Assembly (NCBI GenBank): GCA_947259865.1
Contig: CAMYNZ010000170.1
Coordinates: forward strand, 1-9,173
Direction: 5' to 3'
Source: an uncultured Desulfobacterales bacterium
GTDB lineage: Bacteria; Desulfobacterota; Desulfobacteria; Desulfobacterales; G020354645
Length of the DNA: 9,173 nt
Positions 1 through 7,342 of this stretch are shown here, one piece after another (position 1 is the first letter of the stretch; every line of letters begins with the position of its first letter). A program made the translations under genes and the position numbers. The notes beneath the pieces are model-generated. The model saw only the letters and a list, made by a program, of their open reading frames with translations, was not told the DNA's origin and searched no databases.

Positions 1-1662
1 AGGTTCCTCAATATTATAGACGGAGAAATACCCTTGAACCGTGTCTTCACGGTGCTCACAACCAACCGGCTGGATATTCTGGATCCGGCCCTCATACGAT
101 CCAAACGCCTGAAGGTAATGGAAATTTCGGGTCACCTGCGCAAACGGGATATCTTTGGAATTATCGAGCAATCCCTAAAGGAAGTGCCGCTGGCAGACGG
201 ACTCGATGTGGATGCCATTCTGACGGCCTCCCAGGGTATTTGCAATACCCCGGCAGATTATGCCGCATTTGTGGAAAAGGCCCGCTCCCTGCGCAGTACC
301 GAATATGAAGTGCTGCTCAGGTTGCGTTCACATTCAGGGGTTTCAGGTAATAACCTTGTCAATTTTATTAAATTTAATTTCAAGACCCTGATCGGTATTC
401 TGGATGCGGTAAATGCGCCCCAAAAAATCCGGGCCCAGGTAAAAGGTGATCCGGGCGGGTTTCTAAATCAATACGATAAAATAATCGAAATTTTAGCTTA
501 CATAAAGAATGTCGAAGAATATCCGCTGATGCCGTCGCATTTGCATTCTGCCCGCCAGGAGATCTCACAAAGTCCGGTTAAAAAAGGCAAGGTGCAGCTG
601 GATGATTTTCTGGAGTCAGAACTTAGCCAGGAGCCCCAGGTGGGATTCATTATCGGGGTGGGCGCCAATGATGTTGCCGGCATACTTCTGCCAATTGCCA
701 CCAGCCTGACTTACAACATCGGACCCGAAAAAGTAATGGTCACCGGTGCAGTTTCTTCCTCCGCACCGGGGGCAGCCGAGCTTGACATGGCCGTAAAAAT
801 GACGCAGCAATCCGCCCAGGAGGCATTAACCATGGTAAAAAATTACCTGCAGGATCTCGATCCAAAGGTGGGTATGTCTCGTCTTCTGGGTGACTATCTG
901 GATCACTATACCATTCATCACCAGCTCCTATCTGCTTCCTACACCGTGGGTGGTCCTTCCGCCGGCTATGCCCTGGCGCTTAACACACTTTCTTCGCTCC
1001 TGTTGATACCGGTTTACAATGATTTCGGCATCACCGGCGCCCCCTGGACAAAAGGGGTCAAAAAAGGCGAGGTGGGGGGTTCGGTCATCATCGGCGGCCA
1101 CAAGAAAAAAGCCCAAAAAGTCCTGCTGCATCTGCGACGGATGTATATGCCCCTGCAAAACTATAAGGACCTGGAGTTGGAGTTTCTCGAAAACTATTGG
1201 TCCCAGAGTAAAGATATCCTGGGGGTCACCTATTTTGGTGATCTTGTGCCCGAAGTCATGCACTTCGGAGAGGATCATGAAGAAATACTGTTAGAGCTGA
1301 TCGAAACGCGGATTAAATACAAGCTAAACAAATACAGGGGCAACAAGGCGTCGGAAGAGATGAAAGAATCGATTTTAAGGAAAAAAGATATTTTAAAAAC
1401 TCGCGTGGAAAAAGAAATATTAAGCCGGCTGGCTGCGTTGCGAAGTTATCTAAGAACGCCTGCCCATGACCCCCATATTTCTCTCGAAGAAATCTTCCGC
1501 AAAAGAAAAAACAAAATGAAAAGCCTGGTTGGTCCTTTGCGGGCTTACGTTCAAAAGCGGTGGGGAAAGATAACCCACACTACCCAATCGAAAGATTCCG
1601 ATTCAAAACACGATCATGGGTCCGAACACGATACCGAAAAACGGATTAACCCATCGGTATAG
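1..1662 (+). CDS. AAA+ ATPase fused to a Lon-type (S16) serine protease domain, 5'-truncated
   Basis: This is an ATP-dependent cytosolic protease; the substrate is unknown. The frame is open from base 1, so the true start lies outside the window. The TTG at 34 is internal and is used here only for numbering (542 residues). Visible first is the end of an AAA+ module: sensor-1 TTNR (residues 9-12) and LDPALIRSKR (16-25) with the presumed arginine fingers R22 and R25. Walker A and B must lie upstream. A lid and helical linker span about 35-195. The protease domain spans about 200-410, with GGPSAGYALAL holding nucleophile Ser309 and IIGGHKKKAQ holding general-base Lys357; this matches the Lon Ser-Lys dyad. 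Residues 415-542 form a Lys/Glu-rich, probably coiled, extension not found in standard Lon. The AAA part reads like the classical AAA clade rather than Lon's own ATPase. The last 60 bases overlap an antisense hydrolase remnant, so the native C-terminus may differ. The protease call is firm; the exact family is unnamed. Confidence 0.88.
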   Translation, partial: RFLNIIDGEIPLNRVFTVLTTNRLDILDPALIRSKRLKVMEISGHLRKRDIFGIIEQSLKEVPLADGLDVDAILTASQGICNTPADYAAFVEKARSLRSTEYEVLLRLRSHSGVSGNNLVNFIKFNFKTLIGILDAVNAPQKIRAQVKGDPGGFLNQYDKIIEILAYIKNVEEYPLMPSHLHSARQEISQSPVKKGKVQLDDFLESELSQEPQVGFIIGVGANDVAGILLPIATSLTYNIGPEKVMVTGAVSSSAPGAAELDMAVKMTQQSAQEALTMVKNYLQDLDPKVGMSRLLGDYLDHYTIHHQLLSASYTVGGPSAGYALALNTLSSLLLIPVYNDFGITGAPWTKGVKKGEVGGSVIIGGHKKKAQKVLLHLRRMYMPLQNYKDLELEFLENYWSQSKDILGVTYFGDLVPEVMHFGEDHEEILLELIETRIKYKLNKYRGNKASEEMKESILRKKDILKTRVEKEILSRLAALRSYLRTPAHDPHISLEEIFRKRKNKMKSLVGPLRAYVQKRWGKITHTTQSKDSDSKHDHGSEHDTEKRINPSV

Positions 1663-1911
1663 ACTCAGCAGCGCCTTTTTGGTGTCAGCGTAACAGCCTT
1701 CCAGAAAGAGGAGTTTTAATTTTTCAGGATTTCGACTGGCCGCAATAGTAGCCGCCGCAGCGCCAATGGAGTGACCGTAAAGAATCACCGGCTCCGGGAT
1801 CCAGTTCAAGACCGCCTCAATATCTTCAGCGAATCGCAGCGGATTCATAAATCTATAGGGACTCGAGTTTCCATGGTCCCTGGCACTGTGATAGATTACA
1901 TCTGTTAAATA
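1603..1911 (-). pseudogene. alpha/beta-hydrolase remnant, truncated at both ends
   Basis: An open stretch of about 102 codons matches the middle of an alpha/beta-fold hydrolase. It reads from VIYHSARDHGNSSPYRF (the conserved strand and DxxGHGxS-like turn) through helix FAEDIEAVLNWI to the nucleophile elbow LYGHSIGAAAA. The nucleophile Ser codon is at 1770-1768. It then continues through AASRNPEKLKLLFLEGCYA, which is typical of the strand after the elbow. The frame is closed by TAA at 1914-1912 and TGA at 1605-1603. The family is normally about 250-300 residues, so the N-terminal strands and the later catalytic Asp and His are missing. An ATG exists at 1848 but would begin after the GHGxS turn, so it is not a credible start. 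The fragment overlaps the 3' end of the protease gene in antisense. I read it as a decaying gene remnant; a functional small protein is unlikely. Confidence 0.7.
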
Positions 1912-2032
1912 TTAATTGCCAAAAAACCACTCCATTTTGTTTACCCTTTGGACTTCGCTTTCAGCTAGGACCCAATAGGTCGGGAAGGCCACGCCAGAGG
2001 CAAACAAGCCGCAGAAAGCACCGGATGGTCTC

Positions 2033-2060
2033 AAAAAAGATTAGGCCCCCAAAAGGGGGG
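2033..2060 (-). terminator. Rho-independent terminator of cinA
   Basis: Read on the minus strand, a C5-TTTT-G5 hairpin (arms 2060-2055 and 2050-2046) begins two bases after the cinA stop codon. It is followed, after CCTAATC, by a run of six T at 2038-2033. The stem is short but all G-C, and the position directly after the stop fits an intrinsic terminator. The T tract is slightly displaced from the stem, which may weaken it. Confidence 0.65.
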
Positions 2061-2061
2061 A

Positions 2062-3315
2062 TTAATTCGATTTTTTTAGAAGTTCTCTGCGTAATAAATC
2101 CAATGCCGCTGTGGCAAATATTTGTTTATTCATTGATCTGTTTTCAAACGAAAAAAAATGGCGTCTGGATATCGAGCCTTCGGGTCCGGCAACTCCGATG
2201 CAGACGGTACCCACTGGCTTTTCGGCAGTACCGCCGCCTGGTCCGGCAACACCGGTGGTCGCAAGGCCGTAGGTTGCCCCTGAAACTTGCCTGACGCCTT
2301 GGGCCATCATTTTGGCAGTTTCCACATGCACCGCCCCGTGTTGATCAAGTAGCGACGAAGATACACCCAAAAGGCTGATTTTTGCATCATTGGAATAGGT
2401 GACGGCCGAGAAAAGGAAATAATCAGAGCTTCCCGGGACGTTCGTTAACCGGTGGGATATAAGGCCACCGGTGCAGCTTTCGGCGACGGCCAGCGTGGCC
2501 TTTTCCCGCCGCAGTATATCTCCGACAACAGCTTCCATGGAACTTCCATCGGCAGAAACCACCCGTTCCCCGAATTTCTGAAAAATCCATTCGGCAGCAT
2601 TATCCAAAGTGCGGCTTAGATAATTTTTATCTTTGCTGCGAGCGTAAAGTTTAATATGAATTTCCGGAAATACCACCCGCAAACCCAGTTTTATGTCGGG
2701 AAATTTTTCCGTAAAATGCGCCAGTTTCTCGTCAGTCGCGGATTCGGTTAAACCAAATGTGACAATATTTTTTACCGTGGAAAATTCACGCGTTTTACCC
2801 TGAAATTTCTCTATCCGCGGAAGGACCTCTTCAGCGAGCATATGCCGCATTTCGGAGGGAACGCCGGGCAAAAAGAAACACCGGCAGCGTCCGATTGTTA
2901 ATAAAAAGCCGGGGGCCGTTCCCACAGGATTGGGTAAAAGTTCGGCACCCCCGGGCAGCAGGGCCTGTTTTTTATTGGCCGGTGTCAGCGGAAGATTTCG
3001 AGCCCTAAAAAAGTTTTGCATTGACGCCAGGGCGGCATTGTCCAAAATGAGTTCGACCCCGGCCGCTCTGGCGGCCGAAAATGCCGTCACATCATCTGCG
3101 GTTGGACCCAGCCCGCCGGTTACCACCGCAACGTCTGAAGAATTTCCGATGTCCGTCAGTACGGAAACAATACCATCAACATCATCTCCGACACAAATAT
3201 GCCTATTCACCTCGATTGCCGCCTCTTCGAGTTTTTGAGCTATATGGGCCGAATTATGGTCGAGGATGGCACCTGAACGGAGCTCATCTCCGGTAGATAG
3301 AATTTCTGCTTGCAT
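2062..3315 (-). CDS. cinA: CinA: competence/damage-inducible protein with nicotinamide-nucleotide amidohydrolase domain
   Basis: CinA is a cytosolic NAD-salvage enzyme. Its C-terminal PncC domain deamidates nicotinamide mononucleotide, and its N-terminal MoaB/Mog-like (COG1058) domain is linked to ADP-ribose pyrophosphatase activity. The chosen ATG at 3315 gives 417 residues, the usual length. It starts directly with MQAEILSTGDEL, the family's N-terminus, and has a purine-rich GAAAGAGAAA upstream. The TTG at 3345 would add ten atypical residues. Signatures of the N-terminal domain are VVTGGLGPTADD (64-75), LPNPVGTAPGF (127-137) and LPGVPSEM (149-156). Those of the PncC domain (about 260-417) are AESCTGGLISH (278-288), TYSNDAKISLLGV (306-318) and TTGVAGPGGGT (353-363). 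The usual GAVS motif reads GAVH (327-330). The gene is codirectional with the lipoprotein gene upstream but separated from it by 271 bases of repeats, so it may have its own promoter. Confidence 0.96.
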   Translation of the reverse strand: MQAEILSTGDELRSGAILDHNSAHIAQKLEEAAIEVNRHICVGDDVDGIVSVLTDIGNSSDVAVVTGGLGPTADDVTAFSAARAAGVELILDNAALASMQNFFRARNLPLTPANKKQALLPGGAELLPNPVGTAPGFLLTIGRCRCFFLPGVPSEMRHMLAEEVLPRIEKFQGKTREFSTVKNIVTFGLTESATDEKLAHFTEKFPDIKLGLRVVFPEIHIKLYARSKDKNYLSRTLDNAAEWIFQKFGERVVSADGSSMEAVVGDILRREKATLAVAESCTGGLISHRLTNVPGSSDYFLFSAVTYSNDAKISLLGVSSSLLDQHGAVHVETAKMMAQGVRQVSGATYGLATTGVAGPGGGTAEKPVGTVCIGVAGPEGSISRRHFFSFENRSMNKQIFATAALDLLRRELLKKSN

Positions 3316-3452
3316 GATTATTTCTCTTTCTCGAAGTGGTTTCAAAACTTCAGATTGGGTTCAAGAGCAAGCCCGCCACAATAGCGGCGGATAAAGCGCA
3401 AACCGATCCGCCGTCGCTTACAAAGCTATGCGGGACAAGTGAAAAAGCGCAG

Positions 3453-3474
3453 TCCGCCAGAGTACGTTGGCGGA
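3453..3474 (+). repeat. Palindromic repeat copy 1
   Basis: TCCGCCA and TGGCGGA form a perfect 7-bp inverted repeat around the 8-base loop GAGTACGT. Judged by its GAG side it is oriented opposite to the two copies at 3503 and 3530. Confidence 0.85.
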
Positions 3475-3502
3475 TGAGCAGTACATTTTGAAGAGGTTTG
3501 CA

Positions 3503-3526
3503 ATCCGCCAAAGATCTCTGGCGGAT
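3503..3526 (-). repeat. Palindromic repeat copy 2
   Basis: ATCCGCCA and TGGCGGAT form a perfect 8-bp inverted repeat around the loop AAGATCTC. Read on the minus strand the loop is GAGATCTT, the same GAG-side layout as copy 3. Only three bases separate the two copies. Confidence 0.85.
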
Positions 3527-3529
3527 TAA

Positions 3530-3551
3530 TCCGCCTATGATCTCTGGCGGA
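3530..3551 (-). repeat. Palindromic repeat copy 3
   Basis: TCCGCC and GGCGGA form a 6-bp inverted repeat around TATGATCTCT. The seventh pair of the other copies is broken here by a T-T mismatch. It lies 35 bases after the lipoprotein stop codon, so it would be in the 3' untranslated region of that mRNA. Confidence 0.8.
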
Positions 3552-3586
3552 CTTATTGGGCCTTAGATGGGGTTTGGGAACCACTT

Positions 3587-4429
3587 CTAATCAGATTCCT
3601 GCCGGTCTGGACTACCTGGCGGCTTTAAGACGAACATGGATGGAGAAATAGAAACATTTGTCAGGTATCGGTCGATTTCAAGTGAAAAACCATCGCCCTT
3701 GTCGTTGGAAATATCAAGTCGCACCGGCACCCGGTACCCTTGAACTTCCAGCATGTTTTTAAATTCAGCACGATAGCGCAGCCGGCCCTTTCTATTATAT
3801 ACCTCAATTTTCCATGCCCTTTTCTTATCGCTTGTCAGGTAAATCTTCTCGATTATGCCGCGCCACCGTTTACCCAACACAAGAACATTATCATTTCCAG
3901 ACAACCCCGGCACCAAAGCAACCGAGGAGTATTCATACAGAGGCGCCCGACCGCGCAGAAGCTCAATAATATCGCTGGATTTAACAGGCAATGACAGGAT
4001 TTCCTCCAGGCTGGCATCGGATGCCCGTATTTTTTTAAATGGATCTTTTTTATTTTGCAGATCGAGGTAGTAAAGATATGAACCGTCGGTTGACAGCCTG
4101 GGTCCGGGATGCCCGGATATGAGCACAACAATGCTGAGACTGGAAGGCTCGGCGCCGACCCATGCAACCCGCTCGGCGATCTGAGTATAGGCTTTGTTCC
4201 AGAGCCTTATTTTGCCAACACCCTTGAAAGTATTTAAATCAGCATTGACTTTATCCAACACCAAAAGCAATTTACGGGCCTGGTTACGAGCGGCCGCTAA
4301 TTCCTGGGGGCTCAAACCATCGGTAATGCGCTCAAGACCGCCTGATCTCCAGTAACTGCACGCATGTAAATATAGCACAGAAAGTAAGATACACGCTGCA
4401 ACCGCCAAACGGTGAATTGGGTGTTTCAT
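3587..4429 (-). CDS. LolB-like outer-membrane lipoprotein (LolB/DUF4292-type fold)
   Basis: Probably a periplasmic-facing outer-membrane lipoprotein that binds or inserts lipoproteins, by analogy with LolB. The ATG at 4429 gives 280 residues, with GGAG three to four bases upstream. It begins with a signal sequence: basic start MKHPIHR, hydrophobic 8-21, and a lipobox LHAC with lipidated Cys24. An upstream ATG at 4501 would put 24 polar residues before the signal, so I reject it. The rest alternates short strands as in the LolA/LolB half-barrel: FKGVGKIRLW (68-77), LSIVVLISGHPGPRLSTDG (98-116), the mid-protein helix DIIELLRGRAP (153-163), paired strands around 183-240 and the closing VLKPP (267-271). 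Pairing of a TPR lipoprotein with LolB is, from memory, common in Proteobacteria, which supports the assignment. The 153-base gap to the TPR gene shows no other gene. Family membership is from pattern only, so LolB function remains inferred. Confidence 0.75.
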   Translation of the reverse strand: MKHPIHRLAVAACILLSVLYLHACSYWRSGGLERITDGLSPQELAAARNQARKLLLVLDKVNADLNTFKGVGKIRLWNKAYTQIAERVAWVGAEPSSLSIVVLISGHPGPRLSTDGSYLYYLDLQNKKDPFKKIRASDASLEEILSLPVKSSDIIELLRGRAPLYEYSSVALVPGLSGNDNVLVLGKRWRGIIEKIYLTSDKKRAWKIEVYNRKGRLRYRAEFKNMLEVQGYRVPVRLDISNDKGDGFSLEIDRYLTNVSISPSMFVLKPPGSPDRQESD

Positions 4430-4582
4430 TTTCTCCAGGCTCAGGTCTTTATCAGGCGCCAGCATGCCGCAATGACGCGTTCCGGCAGAAATCTGTGGCA
4501 TGGGATTGAATGTTGCCCGAGGGTATTGAAGCCGAACTCAGGGACGTGGCCCCAATTCGATGTTTATAGAAATTCCACTACA

Positions 4583-6286
4583 TCAATTAAGAAGATTTTG
4601 TATCTTCTCTTCGATTTCTTTCGTATCCTTCTTTTTATTTTTCAACGATTGCTGATAATACTTGAGGGCGTTTTTCTGATCGTTTGTTTTTAAATAAGTA
4701 TCCCCTAAATGCTCCAGCATAATCGGATCGTCGGGTACCAGTTCAATGGCTCTTATCAGCAGCTTTAAAGCCTCTTGATAAAGACCCTTTTTATAATACA
4801 CCCATCCAAGGCTGTCTGTAATGTAGCCGTCGTTGGGTTTATACTTCAGGGCTCGTTTGATAAGCCGTTCGGCTTCATCGAGGTCTCGGCCCAGATCAGC
4901 GTAAGTATATCCCAGATAGTTCAGGGCATTTGCATGTTTGGGATCAAGCTTAATGGTTGTTTTCATTGCTTCCATGGATTTTTCTTTATGGCCTCTCTTG
5001 TCATAAACAACCCCCAGCCGGAAGTAGAACTTGGCGCGTTTCGGCTCGATGCCAATGGCCTGCTTGAGATATTGCTCGGCTTCTTCATATTTTTCGCTTT
5101 CTTCATAAAATGTACCCAAATAATACATGAACTCGGGATTTTTCGGATCGTTTTTCAATACATCTTTCAAAAAATCGATGGCAGTATCAATATTTCCCTG
5201 CTCCTGGTAAAGATAAGAAATGTGTACCGTCGCGTCCTGGAAAAACCGGGTCCGCGGCTTCACCTTTTTGAATGCCCCCATGGCCTTGTCATTATTTTTT
5301 TTTCCGTAAAAGGCGACACCTGCAATATAATGAAGATCCGAGCTTTGCGGTGCACCCTTTAACAGACCCTTGAGCACGATAATGGCATCATCATATCTAT
5401 TGGGGTCGATAAAAATCTGAATAACTTTTAATATAACCTCGAATTCTTGGAGGCTTCTGGCTCCCAGATCGGTAAAAAGTGTTTGGGATTCCTCAAATCG
5501 ACCATTTTTATGATAAAGATAACCGAGTTCAAGTGCAGCCCGGATATTATTGGGATGTTTATCCAGAATGTCCTTATAAATTTGGAGAAGCGCCTGCTTT
5601 TTTCCCTGTGATTTATATAAACCCAGTAACTCAAACCTCGGTTCGACTAAATCCGGTTTCAGTTCCAGAGCTTTTTTGAATTCCTTTTCAGCTTGCCGGA
5701 ATTTGCCGGTCTTGGTGTAAATTGTGCCCAGAAAAAAGTGTCCCGGATAGGAATCGGGAAAATTTCGGATCAATTCCCGAAAAACCTTTGCGGCACTGTC
5801 CGTATGGCCTTCCTGCAGGAGAACACCACCGAGCCGCAAATATATATCCTTGTTGGTTTTATCCAGACGGATTACCTTCTCATATGCCTGCCTGGCGCCA
5901 TCGTTGTCTTTGGACGCTTGTTTTATTCTGCCATATAGTATCAGAGTTTCTACATCATTGGGGTGTTCCTCCAGGATTTTTGATAGAACCTGCAATGCGT
6001 TTGCATGCTCTTTGTGCTGTGCGTATAAGCCTGCCAATTCTCTTTGCAGATACAAGGAGTCAGAATCTTCGGCGATTGCTTTTTTGAGAAGTATAATTGC
6101 CTTATCGAGGTTGCCTTTATTTTTTTCGAGTTGGGCCTCTATGAAGTAATAGTATTGGTTGGTAGGTCTATTAAAGCGTACCGGTTCATTTCTGGCCTGC
6201 TGGGGAAATGTCTTTTCCAGCGTACAGCCGGATACGGTTAAGAGGGCCATATTTAATACAGCCACCTTCACTAAAAAATATTTCAT
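4583..6286 (-). CDS. TPR-repeat lipoprotein (about 15 tetratricopeptide repeats)
   Basis: An envelope scaffold protein of 567 residues. It carries a signal peptide with lipobox VSGC (lipidated Cys21), then a short linker rich in Pro and Asn. From about residue 44 to 555 it has back-to-back 34-residue TPR units recognisable by A-x-x-x-Y/F...P patterns, for example FFLGTIYTKTGKFRQAEKEF and YYLGTFYEESEKYEEAEQYL. The C-terminal block ALNYLGYTYADLG...DSLGWVYYKKG...EHLGDTY is the most conserved part of this family. TPR arrays bind proteins; no catalytic motif is visible. The TPR block should therefore lie in the periplasm, tethered by the lipid. The ATG at 6286 is followed immediately by the signal peptide, with GGGAT eight bases upstream. 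The gene starts 41 bases after the sigma-factor stop and precedes the LolB-like gene, which suggests cotranscription. The partner protein is unknown; a role in lipoprotein or exopolysaccharide assembly is inference. Confidence 0.88.
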   Translation of the reverse strand: MKYFLVKVAVLNMALLTVSGCTLEKTFPQQARNEPVRFNRPTNQYYYFIEAQLEKNKGNLDKAIILLKKAIAEDSDSLYLQRELAGLYAQHKEHANALQVLSKILEEHPNDVETLILYGRIKQASKDNDGARQAYEKVIRLDKTNKDIYLRLGGVLLQEGHTDSAAKVFRELIRNFPDSYPGHFFLGTIYTKTGKFRQAEKEFKKALELKPDLVEPRFELLGLYKSQGKKQALLQIYKDILDKHPNNIRAALELGYLYHKNGRFEESQTLFTDLGARSLQEFEVILKVIQIFIDPNRYDDAIIVLKGLLKGAPQSSDLHYIAGVAFYGKKNNDKAMGAFKKVKPRTRFFQDATVHISYLYQEQGNIDTAIDFLKDVLKNDPKNPEFMYYLGTFYEESEKYEEAEQYLKQAIGIEPKRAKFYFRLGVVYDKRGHKEKSMEAMKTTIKLDPKHANALNYLGYTYADLGRDLDEAERLIKRALKYKPNDGYITDSLGWVYYKKGLYQEALKLLIRAIELVPDDPIMLEHLGDTYLKTNDQKNALKYYQQSLKNKKKDTKEIEEKIQNLLN

Positions 6287-6327
6287 ATGTTGAAATCCCG
6301 TTGGTTTAGATGCAGGGGTATTACAGT

Positions 6328-7296
6328 TTATTCAGTTAGGCTCTCATCGGAATATGATGCAAAATCAGGAATCTCTCTTTTAAAAAATTCTCTCATTTTT
6401 TTGATGATGTTCTTTTCCACCTGGCGCACACGTTCTCGCGATATGCCATATCGGTCCCCGATCTCCTGTAAAGTAACCGGATTGTCCGAAAAAATCCGTA
6501 AGTCAAATATTTCTTTCTCACGGGGTGTCATTTTTTTTCTAAACTCGGAAACCTTATTGTGAAGAAGCGCCTCTATTTCCTTTTTAGCAACTTTGTCTTC
6601 TATTGATTCGGTCGGGGTGGCCAGGAATTCAATTCTTTCGGTATCTGAATCGTCTTTAAATGGTGCATCCAGCGATAAATCCCACCCATCCAGTCTCTGA
6701 TCCATATCCACAATTTCCCGTTCCGATACCCCCAGTCTCTCAGATAACAGTTTGGGCTTGGGGTCAAATCCTTCGTCAATTAATTTCTGCTTTTCTTTTT
6801 TGAGTTTGAAGAATAGTTTCCGCTGGCCCTGGGTTGTGCCTATTTTGACCAGGCGCCAGTTATCCATAATGAATTTCAGTATGTATGCTTTAATCCAGAA
6901 GGAAGCATAATAAGAAAACTTGACGTTTTTATAGGGATCAAACTTTCTGACGGCCTGCATGAGACCAATATTGCCTTCTTGGATAAGATCCAAGAGGTTT
7001 TGCATCCAGACCCTTTGAAATTCCAGGGCAATTTTGACCACAAGTCTCAAATTTGAGGTTACCAGTACAAAGGCAGCATCCGGATCACCTTTTTGAACAC
7101 GTATCCCCAGGGCCTTTTCCTGTTCCCGGGTGAGGAGTTTATATTGGCTAATTTCGGTTAGATACCGCTGCAACGGATCAAATTTGACCAGTGCTTTATC
7201 CGCTGATCTGTCCGCGGATTTAGCCGGACCCGGCTTTAGTTTAGCATCTTTAGCTTTAACCGACCTTTTAGCGGTTTTTTTGGGTTTTTTCGCCAT
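6328..7296 (-). CDS. rpoH: RpoH-like (sigma-32 type) RNA polymerase sigma factor
   Basis: A sigma-70-family factor of 322 residues that directs RNA polymerase to an alternative promoter set, heat-shock or stress promoters if it acts as RpoH. Residues 1-36 are a Lys/Ala-rich, probably disordered extension. Region 1.2 is DPLQRYLTEISQ (40-51). Region 2 is about 75-150, with DLIQEGNIGLMQAVRKFDP (103-121), the core-binding and -10-recognition segment, and the aromatic stretch FSYYASFWIKAYI. The sigma-32 'RpoH box' follows as QRKLFFKLKK (158-167). Region 4 spans about 238-306, with MTPREKEIF and the helix-turn-helix LQEIGDRYGISRERVRQVE (276-294) for -35 recognition. E. coli RpoH is 284 residues, so the N-terminal extension explains the extra length. 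The ATG at 7296 has only a weak GAG upstream. The same box occurs in other RpoH-like paralogues, so the regulon cannot be read from sequence. It heads a likely operon with the TPR and LolB-like lipoproteins. Confidence 0.9.
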   Translation of the reverse strand: MAKKPKKTAKRSVKAKDAKLKPGPAKSADRSADKALVKFDPLQRYLTEISQYKLLTREQEKALGIRVQKGDPDAAFVLVTSNLRLVVKIALEFQRVWMQNLLDLIQEGNIGLMQAVRKFDPYKNVKFSYYASFWIKAYILKFIMDNWRLVKIGTTQGQRKLFFKLKKEKQKLIDEGFDPKPKLLSERLGVSEREIVDMDQRLDGWDLSLDAPFKDDSDTERIEFLATPTESIEDKVAKKEIEALLHNKVSEFRKKMTPREKEIFDLRIFSDNPVTLQEIGDRYGISRERVRQVEKNIIKKMREFFKREIPDFASYSDESLTE

Positions 7297-7313
7297 TTTA
7301 ATCTCAATCTAAG

Positions 7314-7342
7314 TGGACATCCGGCTGTACATATGGTATGCA
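7314..7342 (+). promoter_or_regulatory. Possible promoter of tRNA-Arg
   Basis: TGGACA (7314-7319; five of six to the -35 consensus) and TATGCA (7337-7342; weak -10) are spaced by 17 bases. Transcription would start about 12 bases before the tRNA. The -10 lies within the right arm of the palindrome at 7325-7345. Confidence 0.3.

Larger units (their letters stand above)
3373..3551. repeat. Cluster of small palindromic TCCGCCA/TGGCGGA repeats
   Basis: The 271-base gap between the lipoprotein gene and cinA holds three clear hairpins and one degenerate one (CCGCC-8-GGCGG at 3373-3390). A further broken element is at 3407-3432, where TCCGCC is followed by GCGGGA. The octamer AAAGCGCA occurs at 3393-3400 and 3444-3451, each shortly before a TCCGCC arm, which suggests local duplication of a larger unit. 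The elements resemble dispersed REP-like intergenic palindromes. No T tract follows them in the direction of transcription, so they are not typical terminators. They might protect the 3' end of the lipoprotein mRNA. Confidence 0.8.

Noticed and set aside
928..1278. 116-codon open frame on the - strand
   Set aside because: It lies wholly opposite the catalytic part of the Lon protease domain and resembles no protein family.
1857..1881. Terminator of the protease gene (AGGGAC...GTCCCT hairpin)
   Set aside because: The 6-bp stem has a 13-base loop, no T tract follows, and it lies nearly 200 bases after the stop codon.
2025..2294. 89-codon open frame on the + strand
   Set aside because: It runs through the cinA terminator and the antisense of the cinA 3' end; no ribosome site or family.
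3373..3551. CRISPR-like array
   Set aside because: The repeats are short palindromes of mixed orientation with irregular spacing and no unique spacers of constant length.
4430..4501. Extended start of the LolB-like lipoprotein at 4501
   Set aside because: It would place 24 polar residues before a normal signal peptide; the ATG at 4429 has GGAG just upstream.
4775..5362. 195-codon open frame on the + strand
   Set aside because: It is the antisense shadow of the TPR lipoprotein gene, whose repeats, lipobox and start are convincing; the + translation has no recognisable domain.
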